Origin: an uncultured Selenomonadales bacterium
Lineage (GTDB): Bacteria > Bacillota > Negativicutes > Selenomonadales > Selenomonadaceae
DNA length: 33,698 nucleotides
Direction: 5' to 3'
Assembly (NCBI GenBank): GCA_937910665.1
Contig: CALEPR010000129.1
Coordinates: 1 to 33,698, forward strand
Below, one piece after another: positions 7,108-15,567 of this stretch. The notes under the pieces were generated by a model, which worked only from the letters and a program-made list of their open reading frames with translations, searched no databases and was not told where the DNA came from. The first letter of the stretch is position 1. Every line of letters begins with the position of its first letter. The translations under genes and the position numbers were made by a program.

Positions 7108-8813
7108 TAAACTTTGAATCTGTCTACTTGTTCCATGAGGCGTTTTGCATTTTCCTCCGCCTCATTTATTTTGTTCATGATGTCGCCGGCATTTTCAGCC
7201 ATCGAGGAAACTTTTTCTGCAATGTTTGTGTTGCCTTCCGCGCTTTCATGCGATGCTTTTGCAATGTCGTCAATCGCCTGAGCCATTGTCTGAATTGAAA
7301 GGGCAAGATTATTTGCGCGTTCATTGGTATCGCGTGCCCAGCCTTTGACGTACTCGGCATCTTTTTTGTACTGTCCGGCAGTCTCTGCCATTTCTTGATA
7401 ATCTTTTCCGACTGTGCCGTCCATGAATTGCAAAATGTCAAATGCGCCTTTTGAAAGTTCCTCGACAGATTTTGTAACTTGTCCGGTAAGTTTTTTTATG
7501 TTGTCCGCTGAAGTCGCAGTTTGTTCGGCAAGTTTTCTGACTTCCTCAGCAACGACGGCAAAACCTCTGCCGTGTTCGCCGGCTCGCGCCGCCTCAATCG
7601 CCGCATTGAGTGCAAGCAAGTTTGTTTGGTCTGCAATATTTACAATTTCGCCTGTGAACTTTTCAATGTCGCCGACGACCTGCGCGGATTTAATTGCATC
7701 TTCAAGAGCACGTTTTGTCTGTCCATAAACTTCCTGAGCCGCCTGCATTGACTGCGTTGTATTTTGCTGGAGCTGAGTTGCGCGTTCGTCAATTTCATTT
7801 GCGTAATTTTCACTTGTCTGTGACTGTTCGGCAGTGTTTTGAATTTCAAGATTTATCTGGTCACTAAGATTTTGCATATTGGAAGTTGTCGCGGCAGTTT
7901 CTTCCGTCGCCGCCGCCATTTCCTCCGTCGTGGCTGACATATCTTGAGTGCTTTCGTCCAACTTGGAAACAAGTTCCTGAACCTGCGAAGACATTTCAAC
8001 AGTATGCGCCGCCTCTTGACGAACATTTTTCATAATGTCGCGGAGGGAATTTTGCATTTGACTGAGAGCATGGGCGACCGTTCCAACTTCGTCGGTGCGG
8101 CGAGTAAGTGTGTCGGGAATTGAGTGTGTTAAATCTCCCTGCGCGATTGTGTTCAATTCTTCGATGGCGTGACCGAGAGGATTGGAAATGTCATGCGAAA
8201 TTAAAACAGCCGCACCAATTCCGAAAATCAAACCGAGCAAAAGTATTCCCGCAAAAATTTTAATCGACAAGTCATAGGCTTCATTATTTTTTTCAAACAA
8301 AATTTTTCCTTGAAAAACATTTCCCGGCGTGACTGCATTCAAGTCGTTCGCGATGCTTTTTACAATCATCAAATTTTTGTAAATTTTAACTTTGTTCTCC
8401 GGCGTGTCCGGCAAACCTTTAATCGCGTTCACTGCGCTGACTGCGTTGCCTAAATTTGTTTCAAGACTCTGGAGAATTTCGAGCGACTTATCGTTATGAA
8501 CAATTTCTTTCAGCTTGGCAACGTCTCCACCAATTCTTTCCAATCTGTCAGTAATATCCGAGCGCAAAATATCTTTGTCCAAAGTCTGCGAGCCGAGCAA
8601 AATGTAGGAAATGTCAACGTCGATGTTTCTGAAGTGTCCGTTCGCGTCGTTCAGAAATTGTGTCGCCATCAAATTGGATTGATACATTTCATCCAATGAT
8701 TCTTGCGCTTTGCTGTTAAAATAAACTCCCACCGCAGCGACGACACAAACAATCGCTATCATAACAACCGACAGGCATAAAATTTTCAGCCTGACAGATA
8801 ATTTTTCCAACAT
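7107..8813 (-). CDS. Methyl-accepting chemotaxis protein
   Basis: Transmembrane chemoreceptor feeding CheA/CheW. From the N-terminus: TM1 (about 8-31), an external four-helix-type sensor (about 32-185), TM2 (SIKIFAGILLLGLIFGIGAA), a HAMP domain (SNPLGHAIEELNTIAQGDL), and a long coiled-coil signalling domain. The conserved tip reads IADQTNLLALNAAIEAARAG, then GRGFAVVAEEVRKLAEQT. The start at 8813 has AGGAGGA upstream; a longer open frame adds 19 residues and passes through that ribosome site. Length is 568 aa. It lies 13 bp behind the binding-lipoprotein gene, so the two are surely co-transcribed, and the sensor may read the loaded lipoprotein. Confidence 0.95.
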   Translation of the reverse strand: MLEKLSVRLKILCLSVVMIAIVCVVAAVGVYFNSKAQESLDEMYQSNLMATQFLNDANGHFRNIDVDISYILLGSQTLDKDILRSDITDRLERIGGDVAKLKEIVHNDKSLEILQSLETNLGNAVSAVNAIKGLPDTPENKVKIYKNLMIVKSIANDLNAVTPGNVFQGKILFEKNNEAYDLSIKIFAGILLLGLIFGIGAAVLISHDISNPLGHAIEELNTIAQGDLTHSIPDTLTRRTDEVGTVAHALSQMQNSLRDIMKNVRQEAAHTVEMSSQVQELVSKLDESTQDMSATTEEMAAATEETAATTSNMQNLSDQINLEIQNTAEQSQTSENYANEIDERATQLQQNTTQSMQAAQEVYGQTKRALEDAIKSAQVVGDIEKFTGEIVNIADQTNLLALNAAIEAARAGEHGRGFAVVAEEVRKLAEQTATSADNIKKLTGQVTKSVEELSKGAFDILQFMDGTVGKDYQEMAETAGQYKKDAEYVKGWARDTNERANNLALSIQTMAQAIDDIAKASHESAEGNTNIAEKVSSMAENAGDIMNKINEAEENAKRLMEQVDRFKV

Positions 8814-8826
8814 TGATTCTTCCTCC

Positions 8827-9756
8827 TCACTTCGCAAACTGCGACAAATTTTCTTTGGTAATGGAAACAAAAGGCACAGTTACATTTGCAAGACTTCCGC
8901 CGCTCACGGCAGTCGCCGCGAGATCCGCTGCACCTTCTGCCTGTTTCTGTGCGTCCTGTTTTATGGTCTGAACCATTTCTCCTGCAGCGATTGCTTTCAG
9001 CGCATCGTCAACTGCATCTACTCCTGAAACTTTGCACTCCTGAAGTTTTCCTGCCGATTTGAGAGCCAAGATCGCGCCGAGTGCCATCTGATCATTTCCA
9101 CAAACTATCGCGTCGATTTTTGGAAACAGAGTCAGCCAGAGCGCAGTAATTTTCATGCCTTCAGTTTTTGACCAGTCGCCGTCCTGCATATCGAGAAGAG
9201 TTATGTCGGGGCGTTTGTCCAAGCAGGAGGCTTTAAATCCTTCCCAGCGTTTCACTGCGCTGGAATTGGTATTTGTCCCTTCGATGTATGCAACGGTCGC
9301 TCCTTGCGGCAAATTCTTCGCCATATAGTCGCCTTGAAGTTTTCCTGCCTCCAAGTCGTCGGACATAACGTCGAAATGTTCTCCGCCATTTACGCCGCGA
9401 TTGACTGTTATAACTTTTATTCCTTCTTCGTTAGCCTTTTCGACTTCGGTAGCCATAATATCGCCGTCGGTGGCGAGGAGAACAATGGTTTTAGTTCCGT
9501 TCGCCATGACTTCACGAATCTGATCGACTTGTAAATTTGCGTCGCCTTTCGCGTCGTAATAGGTGACGTTCAAGCCTTTACTTTGCGCTGCCTTTTCAAA
9601 TGCCTCTCCGATAAGTTTTCCGCCGAAAGTGTCTGCTCTGTCGAAACAAAGATAAGCAACGCTGTCGCTGCCGCCGCCCCCGCCGCAGCCTGTCATCAAA
9701 CTTGCCGAGAAGAAAATTCCGGCAAGCACTCCAAAATATTTCTTCGATAATTTCAT
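8827..9756 (-). CDS. Periplasmic sugar-binding lipoprotein (RbsB-like)
   Basis: Type I periplasmic binding protein (Peripla_BP_4 family). The N-terminus is a lipoprotein signal ending in SLMTGC, with lipidated Cys24 followed by a Gly-rich tether. Family features are the first strand VAYLCFDRADTFGGKLIGEA, the hinge words LLATDGD and TVNRGV, the segment NDQMALGAILAL, and VSGVDAVDDALKAI. Ribose, galactose or another monosaccharide is plausible, but specificity cannot be read. No ABC ATPase or permease is adjacent. The only close partner is the chemoreceptor 13 bp downstream. GGAGGG precedes the start at 9756. Length is 309 aa, normal for the family. Confidence 0.92.
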   Translation of the reverse strand: MKLSKKYFGVLAGIFFSASLMTGCGGGGGSDSVAYLCFDRADTFGGKLIGEAFEKAAQSKGLNVTYYDAKGDANLQVDQIREVMANGTKTIVLLATDGDIMATEVEKANEEGIKVITVNRGVNGGEHFDVMSDDLEAGKLQGDYMAKNLPQGATVAYIEGTNTNSSAVKRWEGFKASCLDKRPDITLLDMQDGDWSKTEGMKITALWLTLFPKIDAIVCGNDQMALGAILALKSAGKLQECKVSGVDAVDDALKAIAAGEMVQTIKQDAQKQAEGAADLAATAVSGGSLANVTVPFVSITKENLSQFAK

Positions 9757-9788
9757 AAACTCTTCTCCCTCCAAAAAAAATTTCTTCT

Positions 9789-9817
9789 ATCTTATCACAA
9801 GAAAAATTTTTTCTCAA
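9789..9817 (-). promoter_or_regulatory. Candidate sigma-A promoter for the lipoprotein-chemoreceptor pair
   Basis: Reading the minus strand, TTGAGA (9817-9812) and TAAGAT (9794-9789) are 17 bases apart, about 33 bp upstream of the start codon. It is a fair match in an AT-rich background. No clear operator is visible. Confidence 0.4.
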
Positions 9818-9892
9818 TTTCAACAAGCAAAAAAATTCGGCAGTAGCAAAATTTTTTTTCGCAACCGCTCTATAAAAAATTATTTGTCGATT

Positions 9893-10837
9893 TTAAAAAT
9901 TTTTTCTAATCTCTTGCAAAATTTTCGCGCAATTCAAGGACGCTTGCAAAGGCATTATGTCGCTCTCAATTTTTTTATTCGCCAGACAGTTTGAAAAATG
10001 TTTTATCTCGCCAAAAAAGTCATCGACTTCGTAAGGAACAGTAATTTTTTGCGGGGGCTCATTCGCTTTAAAAATTGTCAACGACTGAGGTCGGTGAAGT
10101 TCGTCAACAATAATTTTTCCGCTCTCGCCGATTAAAATTGCTTGACGCGATTTTTTTCTGTCAAAGGCACATTCCAATTTTCCAATCTTGCCTGAAAAAT
10201 TTAATTCCGCATCGACATAGAAATCAATTTCATCGCGAATTTCTGCAGAAATTATTTTTGCGTCGGCGACTTCGCCCAAAAAATCTTCCAACCAACTCGC
10301 GCAATAAATTCCAACGTCCAAAAGTGCGCCGCCTTGCCCTTTCTGACTGTGATAAGTTTTTCCGGTCAAATTCATTTCGTTGCAAAGAGAAGTTTCCACG
10401 CTCAAAATTTTTCCGATAACATTATCTGCGAGCAAAGATTTTAATTTTTTATACAGAGGTTGAAATCTCGGTTTCATCGCCTCCATGAATAAAATTTTTT
10501 TCGAGCGACTGACGGCTGCAATTTCCTGCATTTCTTCAAAATTTAAAGTCGCAGGTTTTTCGCACAGAACAGCTTTGCCGAAATTCATCGCGCGAATTGC
10601 AAAATCTTTGTGCAGGGCGTGCGGCAGAGCAAGATAAACCGCCTGAATATTTTCATCAGACAAAAGTTGATCGTGATCTGAATAACTTTTTGCGGCAGAA
10701 AATTTTTTTGCGAAATCTTCAGCCTTTTCTTGGCTACGCGAACTCACCGCAAAAAGTTTGCTGTTTGGCTCGCGCTTTAAACTTTCGGCAAAACGCCCGG
10801 CAATATTTCCCAGTCCGATAATTCCCCAGTTAATCAT
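9893..10837 (-). CDS. Gfo/Idh/MocA family oxidoreductase
   Basis: NAD(P)-dependent sugar or sugar-derivative dehydrogenase family. The Rossmann fold begins with GIIGLGNIAG (residues 5-14). The family's conserved EKP motif is present (CEKP, 92-95), and GGALLDVGIY lies in the C-terminal half. Length 314 aa is typical. AAGGAG lies about 12 bases before the ATG. The gene is 74 bp downstream of the PTS EIIBC gene on the same strand, so it may handle the sugar brought in by that transporter, but the substrate is unknown. Family assignment is firm; role is inference. Confidence 0.92.
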   Translation of the reverse strand: MINWGIIGLGNIAGRFAESLKREPNSKLFAVSSRSQEKAEDFAKKFSAAKSYSDHDQLLSDENIQAVYLALPHALHKDFAIRAMNFGKAVLCEKPATLNFEEMQEIAAVSRSKKILFMEAMKPRFQPLYKKLKSLLADNVIGKILSVETSLCNEMNLTGKTYHSQKGQGGALLDVGIYCASWLEDFLGEVADAKIISAEIRDEIDFYVDAELNFSGKIGKLECAFDRKKSRQAILIGESGKIIVDELHRPQSLTIFKANEPPQKITVPYEVDDFFGEIKHFSNCLANKKIESDIMPLQASLNCAKILQEIRKNF

Positions 10838-10911
10838 AATTTTTATTCTTCTCCTTCAAACTATTTTTTTTTGCAATTTCAAAATTTGTTTGTCCTCAAT
10901 TTTATTCAAAC

Positions 10912-12369
10912 TCACTCGGAAGAATTTTCAGAAATATTTTTTTCCTGCAAAATGTCCTCGCCTTCATCTTCATAAATTGGAAAAGTCAGCGCGAATCCAA
11001 TTCCGAAAGCTATCAGCGATGCAATTATGCCGTCATACATTCCGCTGAGATCATTTGTCGCAGGATTTATGAAAGTAGGATACTCAAAAATTCCCATCGC
11101 GCCGAAGACGTACGCCTTGATTCCAAAAAACGCCACAACCGCTCCGCCGATCGCCGCACCTATGCAAGAGATGAAAAAATATTTTTGTCGCGGAAGCGTC
11201 ACGCCGTAAATCGCCGGCTCGGTTATTCCAAAAATTCCCGTGATGAAAGCCGGCAAAGCAATTCCTTTCAACTTTTTATTTTTGGTGCGAATTAAAATTG
11301 CAAGAACAACTCCGATCTGCGCGAAGGACGCAGTAAATATTACAACTAAGACAGGATCATTTCCAAGCGTCGCAAAATTATTCAACATAATAGGAACAAA
11401 ACTCCAATGTATTCCGAAGATAACTAAAATTTGCCACAGCGAACCCATAAAAAGTCCCGCGATCATCGGACTGATATTAAAAATCGTAACGGATATTGCT
11501 CCCATCGCTTGACCCAACCAAGTTGCTACAGGTCCGACTATCAATAAAGTTGCAGGAATTGTCAGCAACATTGTGCAGAAAGAAACGCCGAAACTTTTGA
11601 AAACCGGCGGCATAATTCTTGCAAAAAATCTTTCCACCTTCGACGCGAACCAAGTCGCCAAAATTATTGGAATAACGGTAGACGCATAGTTAGTCAAAAT
11701 TACAGGTATTCCTAAAAATTCTATATGCACAGGCGAAGCGAAAACTGTTCCTTCAAAAAGTTTGTAAAGAACTTCGCCCGAGCGAATTTCCGACAAACTC
11801 GGATAAACCAACGCCGCCCCGATCGCCATCGCGGTAAATTCATTGTCCATTTTAAATTTTTTCGCCGCGCTGTAAGCTAAAAACATTGGCATAAAATAAA
11901 AAAATGCATCGCTTACCACGTTCAAAATTTTGTAAGTGCCGCCGTTCGTCTGCAAAATTTCAAACGCCACCAAAAGCGCAAGCAATCCTTTCATCATTCC
12001 GCTCGCCGCCAAAACTCCAAGCACCGGCGTAAAAATTCCTGAAACAGTATCGACAAACATATCAAGAGGACGGCGCGATTTATCTTTGTCGTTAAATCCT
12101 ATGCCGTCGACTGTATGAACTCCCTGATATTCCAAAATTTCCTTGAAAACTTCTTCAACGTCCGTCCCGATGACAACCTGATACTGTCCGCCGTTCTGAA
12201 CTACAGTCAAAACTTTGTCGAGAGATTTTAATTTGTCTGTGTCCGCAATATCTTCGTCCTTCAGCCTGAAACGAAGTCGAGTGATACAACATTCCAAAGA
12301 AATAACATTTTCCTTGCCGCCGATATTTTTTATAATTTCCTCAGCCAGCTTTTCATATTTCCGCGCCAT
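10912..12369 (-). CDS. PTS sugar permease EIIBC, Glc family (MurP-like)
   Basis: Imports and phosphorylates a sugar at the inner membrane. An N-terminal EIIB domain (about 1-85) carries the phospho-cysteine motif CITRLR (probably Cys28). The EIIC domain (about 105-465) has around ten membrane segments and the family motif GITEPAIYGVTLPR. No EIIA domain is present, so phosphate must come from an EIIA encoded elsewhere. The B-C order and 485-aa length match MurP, SacP and TreB proteins. MurQ and MupG encoded 2.3 kb away make N-acetylmuramic acid or MurNAc-GlcNAc the best guess; sucrose, trehalose and beta-glucosides remain possible. GGAGG precedes the start at 12369; an upstream in-frame start would add 15 residues. 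Confidence 0.9.
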   Translation of the reverse strand: MARKYEKLAEEIIKNIGGKENVISLECCITRLRFRLKDEDIADTDKLKSLDKVLTVVQNGGQYQVVIGTDVEEVFKEILEYQGVHTVDGIGFNDKDKSRRPLDMFVDTVSGIFTPVLGVLAASGMMKGLLALLVAFEILQTNGGTYKILNVVSDAFFYFMPMFLAYSAAKKFKMDNEFTAMAIGAALVYPSLSEIRSGEVLYKLFEGTVFASPVHIEFLGIPVILTNYASTVIPIILATWFASKVERFFARIMPPVFKSFGVSFCTMLLTIPATLLIVGPVATWLGQAMGAISVTIFNISPMIAGLFMGSLWQILVIFGIHWSFVPIMLNNFATLGNDPVLVVIFTASFAQIGVVLAILIRTKNKKLKGIALPAFITGIFGITEPAIYGVTLPRQKYFFISCIGAAIGGAVVAFFGIKAYVFGAMGIFEYPTFINPATNDLSGMYDGIIASLIAFGIGFALTFPIYEDEGEDILQEKNISENSSE

Positions 12370-12417
12370 AAAAAAATTCCTCCGCTCCCAATTTAATTTT
12401 AAAAAATTTTTCAATCC

Positions 12418-12969
12418 TCATTCAGAAATTTTTGTGAAGTAAATGAAAAATTCAACCTCGCAATTCAAAATTTCATCGTCGACCTCAACAGAAATATTTG
12501 CAACCGTCACAAATCTTTTGCCGTCCGAAATTTCGCGCAAAAAATTTAGCAAGTCGATATAACTCGATTCAAATTGAACTTTGATTGACTGCCTGAAAAA
12601 TTTTTCGGAAAAATTTTTATCGACTTCCAAAGTCAACGGCTCAAAAGTTTGCAGCGAATTTACAGAAATATTATTTTTGTCAGCCGCGCGGTAGATTTCG
12701 TTCGTGAAATTTTCTTGATCGGGTTCGGCGGGCAAAAATTCCCGCACAGTCAAAAAATTTTCCTCGTTCAAGTTTAAAAAATCTTCCAAGTCGTCATAAC
12801 GCGCCGAAAAGTTTGACAAAATTTTTTCCTCAGCCTGAAGTTTTTTTGTTTCCATTTGCAATTTTAAAATTTCACTCTGCCAGGAAGTATAGATTGAGTG
12901 TAAAAAAATTGTCGCGAAGGTTAGGACTAAAAAAAATATTCCGAGCAGAAAAAATTTTTTTTGTTTCAT
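12418..12969 (-). CDS. PilO-like inner-membrane protein
   Basis: A single N-terminal membrane helix (about 7-27) is followed by a coiled coil (about 30-60) and a small alpha/beta domain with phrases typical of type IV pilus PilO proteins (SYIDLLNFLREISDGKRFVTVANISVEV). PilO normally works in a PilM-N-O-P alignment complex, but no pilM, pilN or pilP is nearby. AGGTG lies 7 bases before the ATG at 12969; a longer frame from 12996 adds nine residues. It lies 48 bp upstream of the PTS gene on the same strand. The other pilus-type gene in the window is at 33056. Family call is moderate and rests on architecture. Confidence 0.6.
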   Translation of the reverse strand: MKQKKFFLLGIFFLVLTFATIFLHSIYTSWQSEILKLQMETKKLQAEEKILSNFSARYDDLEDFLNLNEENFLTVREFLPAEPDQENFTNEIYRAADKNNISVNSLQTFEPLTLEVDKNFSEKFFRQSIKVQFESSYIDLLNFLREISDGKRFVTVANISVEVDDEILNCEVEFFIYFTKISE

Positions 12970-12998
12970 CGCTTTCACCTGAAAAAATTTTTTCACGC

Positions 12999-13029
12999 AA
13001 AAAAAATTTCGCTACAAATTTGTAACGAA
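12999..13029 (-). terminator. Terminator after the flavodoxin gene
   Basis: On the minus strand, TTCGTTACAAA and TTTGTAGCGAA form a near-perfect hairpin followed by a long T-run (the A-run at 12999-13006 on the plus strand). It is 22 bp past the flavodoxin stop and separates that gene from the PilO-like gene. Confidence 0.8.
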
Positions 13030-13051
13030 GAATTTTTATCTTACTGAAAAA

Positions 13052-13654
13052 TTATTTTTCAAAACCAATTTTTTGCAACCAAGCGGAAACTTTTGCATCA
13101 GTTTCAGCGGGATCATTTTGAGCGATCGTTCCGTGAATTTCAAAACCTTGCAAAATTTTTGCGCTCGGGCAAGCCAAAGTAAATTGTTGGTCGGTCGAAG
13201 AAAGTCCGCTGCCGCCGTGAGTGCAGAAAGGCACAATATTTTTTCCTGAAAAGTCATAGCTTTCCAAGAAAGTATAAATTATCATCGGAGCGTCGCCGTA
13301 CCAAATCGGATAGCCTAAAAAAATTGTGTCGTACTGTGAAAAATTTTCCACTGCACCAACAATTTTCGGACGAGCTTTAGTTGCTTTTTCTCGACTGGAA
13401 ATTTTTTTACATTCTTCATAGTCGGCAGGATAATTTTTCACAGGTTTAATTTCAAAAATATCTGCGCCGACCTTCGCGGCAATAATTTCAGCAACCTTCG
13501 CCGTGTTGCCTTTCTCGACATTTCCAACGCCGAACTCATTTCCGATGCGCGAAAAGTATGCAACTAAAATTTTTCCCTGTGCATCAGCAACATTCCCTCC
13601 GCAAAGAAAAGTCGCTCCAAAAATTATCAAAATCGCAAACAAAATTTTTTTCAC
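13052..13654 (-). CDS. Exported flavodoxin-like protein
   Basis: Flavodoxin fold (FMN-binding, Flavodoxin_4 type). After an N-terminal signal or anchor (KKILFAILIIFGATFLCGG, cleavage likely near VADAQG) come KILVAYFSRIGNEFGVGNVEKGNTAKVAEII, FLGYPIWYGDAPMIIYTFLE and FCTHGGSGLSSTD. These give the flavin-phosphate loop and the W/Y flavin-stacking region. Export is unusual for an electron carrier but known in this subfamily. The start is ambiguous because the ribosome site and start are duplicated in frame: the nearer GTG (13654) gives 200 aa, and the outer copy (GTG 13699 or TTG 13702) adds 15-16 residues. I prefer the inner start. The gene has its own terminator. Confidence 0.85.
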   Translation of the reverse strand: MKKILFAILIIFGATFLCGGNVADAQGKILVAYFSRIGNEFGVGNVEKGNTAKVAEIIAAKVGADIFEIKPVKNYPADYEECKKISSREKATKARPKIVGAVENFSQYDTIFLGYPIWYGDAPMIIYTFLESYDFSGKNIVPFCTHGGSGLSSTDQQFTLACPSAKILQGFEIHGTIAQNDPAETDAKVSAWLQKIGFEK

Positions 13655-13725
13655 CAAAAAGCACCTCCAACAAATTTTTCCAAACAAAATTTTTTTCACC
13701 AAAAAACACCTCCAACAAATTTTTC
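13637..13725 (-). repeat. 45-bp tandem duplication of ribosome site and start codon
   Basis: Bases 13637-13680 and 13682-13725 are identical except for one base. Each copy holds a GGAGGTG ribosome site followed by GGTGAAAAAAATTTTG, the start of the flavodoxin gene. The period of 45 keeps the upstream start in frame, so the longer product would begin with two near-identical KKILF segments. Confidence 0.85.
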
Positions 13726-13779
13726 AAAATATTTTTTCAACGCGAAGATAAATTTTCCTGCAATTTGTCTGTCTGATTC

Positions 13780-13808
13780 TTGACAGCAAAGTTTAATTGT
13801 TATATATT
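13780..13808 (+). promoter_or_regulatory. Sigma-A promoter of the deacetylase-murQ-mupG operon
   Basis: A perfect TTGACA (13780-13785), a 17-base spacer and TATATT (13803-13808) lie about 60 bp before the deacetylase ATG. It is one of the best promoter matches in the window. No operator dyad was recognised. Confidence 0.8.
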
Positions 13809-13867
13809 ATCCAAAATGAAAAAAGACTGAAAGATTTTTTTAAGTCAGGCAACGGGAGATTATTTCT

Positions 13868-14707
13868 ATGAAAAAGTTTTTAATTTTCTTACTGCTGGTC
13901 ATCGTTTCGATTTCAGGATTTGCCGCTTGGATGTGGAACAGCGATCCCGACGGTATTCCTGTTTTGAAGTACAAGCGCATCAATGATGTGGATCAAAACG
14001 AAAACACTTTAAGCGTAGAACAATTTGAAATGCAGATGAAGTTTCTTGTCGACGAAGGTTATTCGGTAATTTCTCCTGCTGAACTTTTGGATGCTTGGGC
14101 GGGAAAAATTTCGTTGCCAAAAAATCCTGTCGTCCTAACTTTCGACGACGGACATGTTGACGCTTACAAAAATGTTTTTCCGATTCTGCAAAAATATAAT
14201 TTGAAGGCAACTTTTTTCGTGGTGACTGATAATATAAATCTTTATCCAGACTGTTTGACTTGGCAACAGGCGCGAGAGATGCAAGACAGCGGACTTGTCG
14301 AATTTGGGAGTCGAACTCTCAGCAACAAAGACTTAACAAAAATTTATTCTCGCGACAAACTCTGGGATCAGATTTACGGCTCGAAGCAGGCTATTGAATG
14401 GTATTTGAAAAAACCTGCGAACTTCATTGTCTATCCTGAGGGGAAATATGATTTGGACACAGAGGACATGAGCAAGGAGGTCGGTTACAGGGCGGCGTTT
14501 ATCAATGGCTACGGATTGACGCACAAGGATGACAAAAATAATTTTGTGCTGGAAAGAGTTCCTATTCTCGGCGCAAATTCGCACACGCTTTTAAGATTTC
14601 AACTTCGATTGAAAGGTGCGGCACTTTTCTCTCCACTTTACAAAATTAAAAAAAGATTGTCCGACGATGGCAATCCTGAAGTTGCAGATTTAATTCCGGT
14701 ACCTTGA
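13868..14707 (+). CDS. Polysaccharide deacetylase-like protein with degenerate metal site
   Basis: NodB/CE4-fold protein with an N-terminal membrane anchor or signal (about 4-22), so it acts outside the inner membrane. The first motif is intact (TFDDGH, 91-96), as is the neighbouring KATFFVVTDN. The second motif, normally SHTxxH with two zinc-binding histidines, reads SRTLSN: R149 and N153 replace both. The third motif is VYPEGKYD instead of the usual AYPYG. It is therefore probably not a classical zinc deacetylase; it may bind glycans or have changed chemistry. Length is 279 aa. It is the first gene of the unit with murQ (17 bp downstream) and mupG, so an acetylated cell-wall sugar is the likely ligand. 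Confidence 0.85.
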   Translation: MKKFLIFLLLVIVSISGFAAWMWNSDPDGIPVLKYKRINDVDQNENTLSVEQFEMQMKFLVDEGYSVISPAELLDAWAGKISLPKNPVVLTFDDGHVDAYKNVFPILQKYNLKATFFVVTDNINLYPDCLTWQQAREMQDSGLVEFGSRTLSNKDLTKIYSRDKLWDQIYGSKQAIEWYLKKPANFIVYPEGKYDLDTEDMSKEVGYRAAFINGYGLTHKDDKNNFVLERVPILGANSHTLLRFQLRLKGAALFSPLYKIKKRLSDDGNPEVADLIPVP

Positions 14708-14724
14708 GTTGAGGGAGTTTGAAA

Positions 14725-15558
14725 ATGAATTTAGCAGATTTAACGACAGAAAAAAGAAATCCTGCCAGCGCGAATATTGACAAAGTTTCTACGCTGGAAA
14801 TGGTTCAAATTATAAATAACGAGGATAAAAAAGTTGCCTTTGCGGTTGAAAGAGTTTTGCCTGAAATTGCAGCGGCGATCGATTTAATTTCTGAAAAACT
14901 TTCCGACGGCGGCAGACTTTTTTATCTTGGTGCGGGAACTTCGGGACGGCTCGGAGTTTTGGATGCTTCGGAATGTCCTCCAACTTTTGGAACAGATTTG
15001 ACGACAGTTCAGGGAATTATTGCTGGAGGAAATGCCGCTCTTGTCGGTGCGGTCGAAGGCGCGGAAGATGATGAACAGCTTGCTATTGAAAATTTGACTG
15101 AAAAAAAAATTTGCAGAAAAGATGTTTTGGTCGGAATAGCAACTTCGGGACGCACGCCTTATGTTTTGTCGGGAATAAATTTTGCAAAAAAAATTGGCGC
15201 GATAACCGTCGGAATTTCCTGTGTCGAAAATTCTGCGCTGGCGAAAATTGTCGATATTCCAATCAATCCTGTTACCGGCGCAGAAGTTGTGACAGGTTCG
15301 ACGCGACTGAAAGCCGGCACCGCGACAAAAATGATTTTAAATATGCTGACGACGGGCGCGATGATTAAACTTGGAAAAATTTTGGGAAATTTGATGGTTG
15401 ACGTTCGAGCTACAAACGAAAAACTTCGCGACAGGGCGAAAAGAATTGTAATGATTGCGACAGATTGCTCCGAAGATGAAGCGATTGATGCGCTGAAGAA
15501 AAATAATTTTGAGGTTAAAGGCGCGATAACTTTTGCGATGAGTTTGAAAAAAAGTTGA
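14725..15558 (+). CDS. murQ: N-acetylmuramic acid 6-phosphate etherase
   Basis: Cleaves the D-lactyl ether of MurNAc-6-phosphate to give GlcNAc-6-phosphate and D-lactate in cytoplasmic peptidoglycan recycling. The SIS-domain signature YLGAGTSGRLGVLDASECPPTFG is present (about 67-89), with Glu83 as probable catalytic acid/base. ATSGRTPYVLSG, GSTRLKAGTATKMILNM and NLMVDVRATNEKL follow. At 277 aa it is slightly short of the usual 295-305, mostly at the C-terminal end. I chose the ATG at 14725, with GAGGGAG 7-8 bases upstream, over a TTG two codons earlier. It lies between the deacetylase-like gene and mupG (9-bp gap), clearly one operon. Confidence 0.96.
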   Translation: MNLADLTTEKRNPASANIDKVSTLEMVQIINNEDKKVAFAVERVLPEIAAAIDLISEKLSDGGRLFYLGAGTSGRLGVLDASECPPTFGTDLTTVQGIIAGGNAALVGAVEGAEDDEQLAIENLTEKKICRKDVLVGIATSGRTPYVLSGINFAKKIGAITVGISCVENSALAKIVDIPINPVTGAEVVTGSTRLKAGTATKMILNMLTTGAMIKLGKILGNLMVDVRATNEKLRDRAKRIVMIATDCSEDEAIDALKKNNFEVKGAITFAMSLKKS

Positions 15559-15567
15559 GGGATTTTT

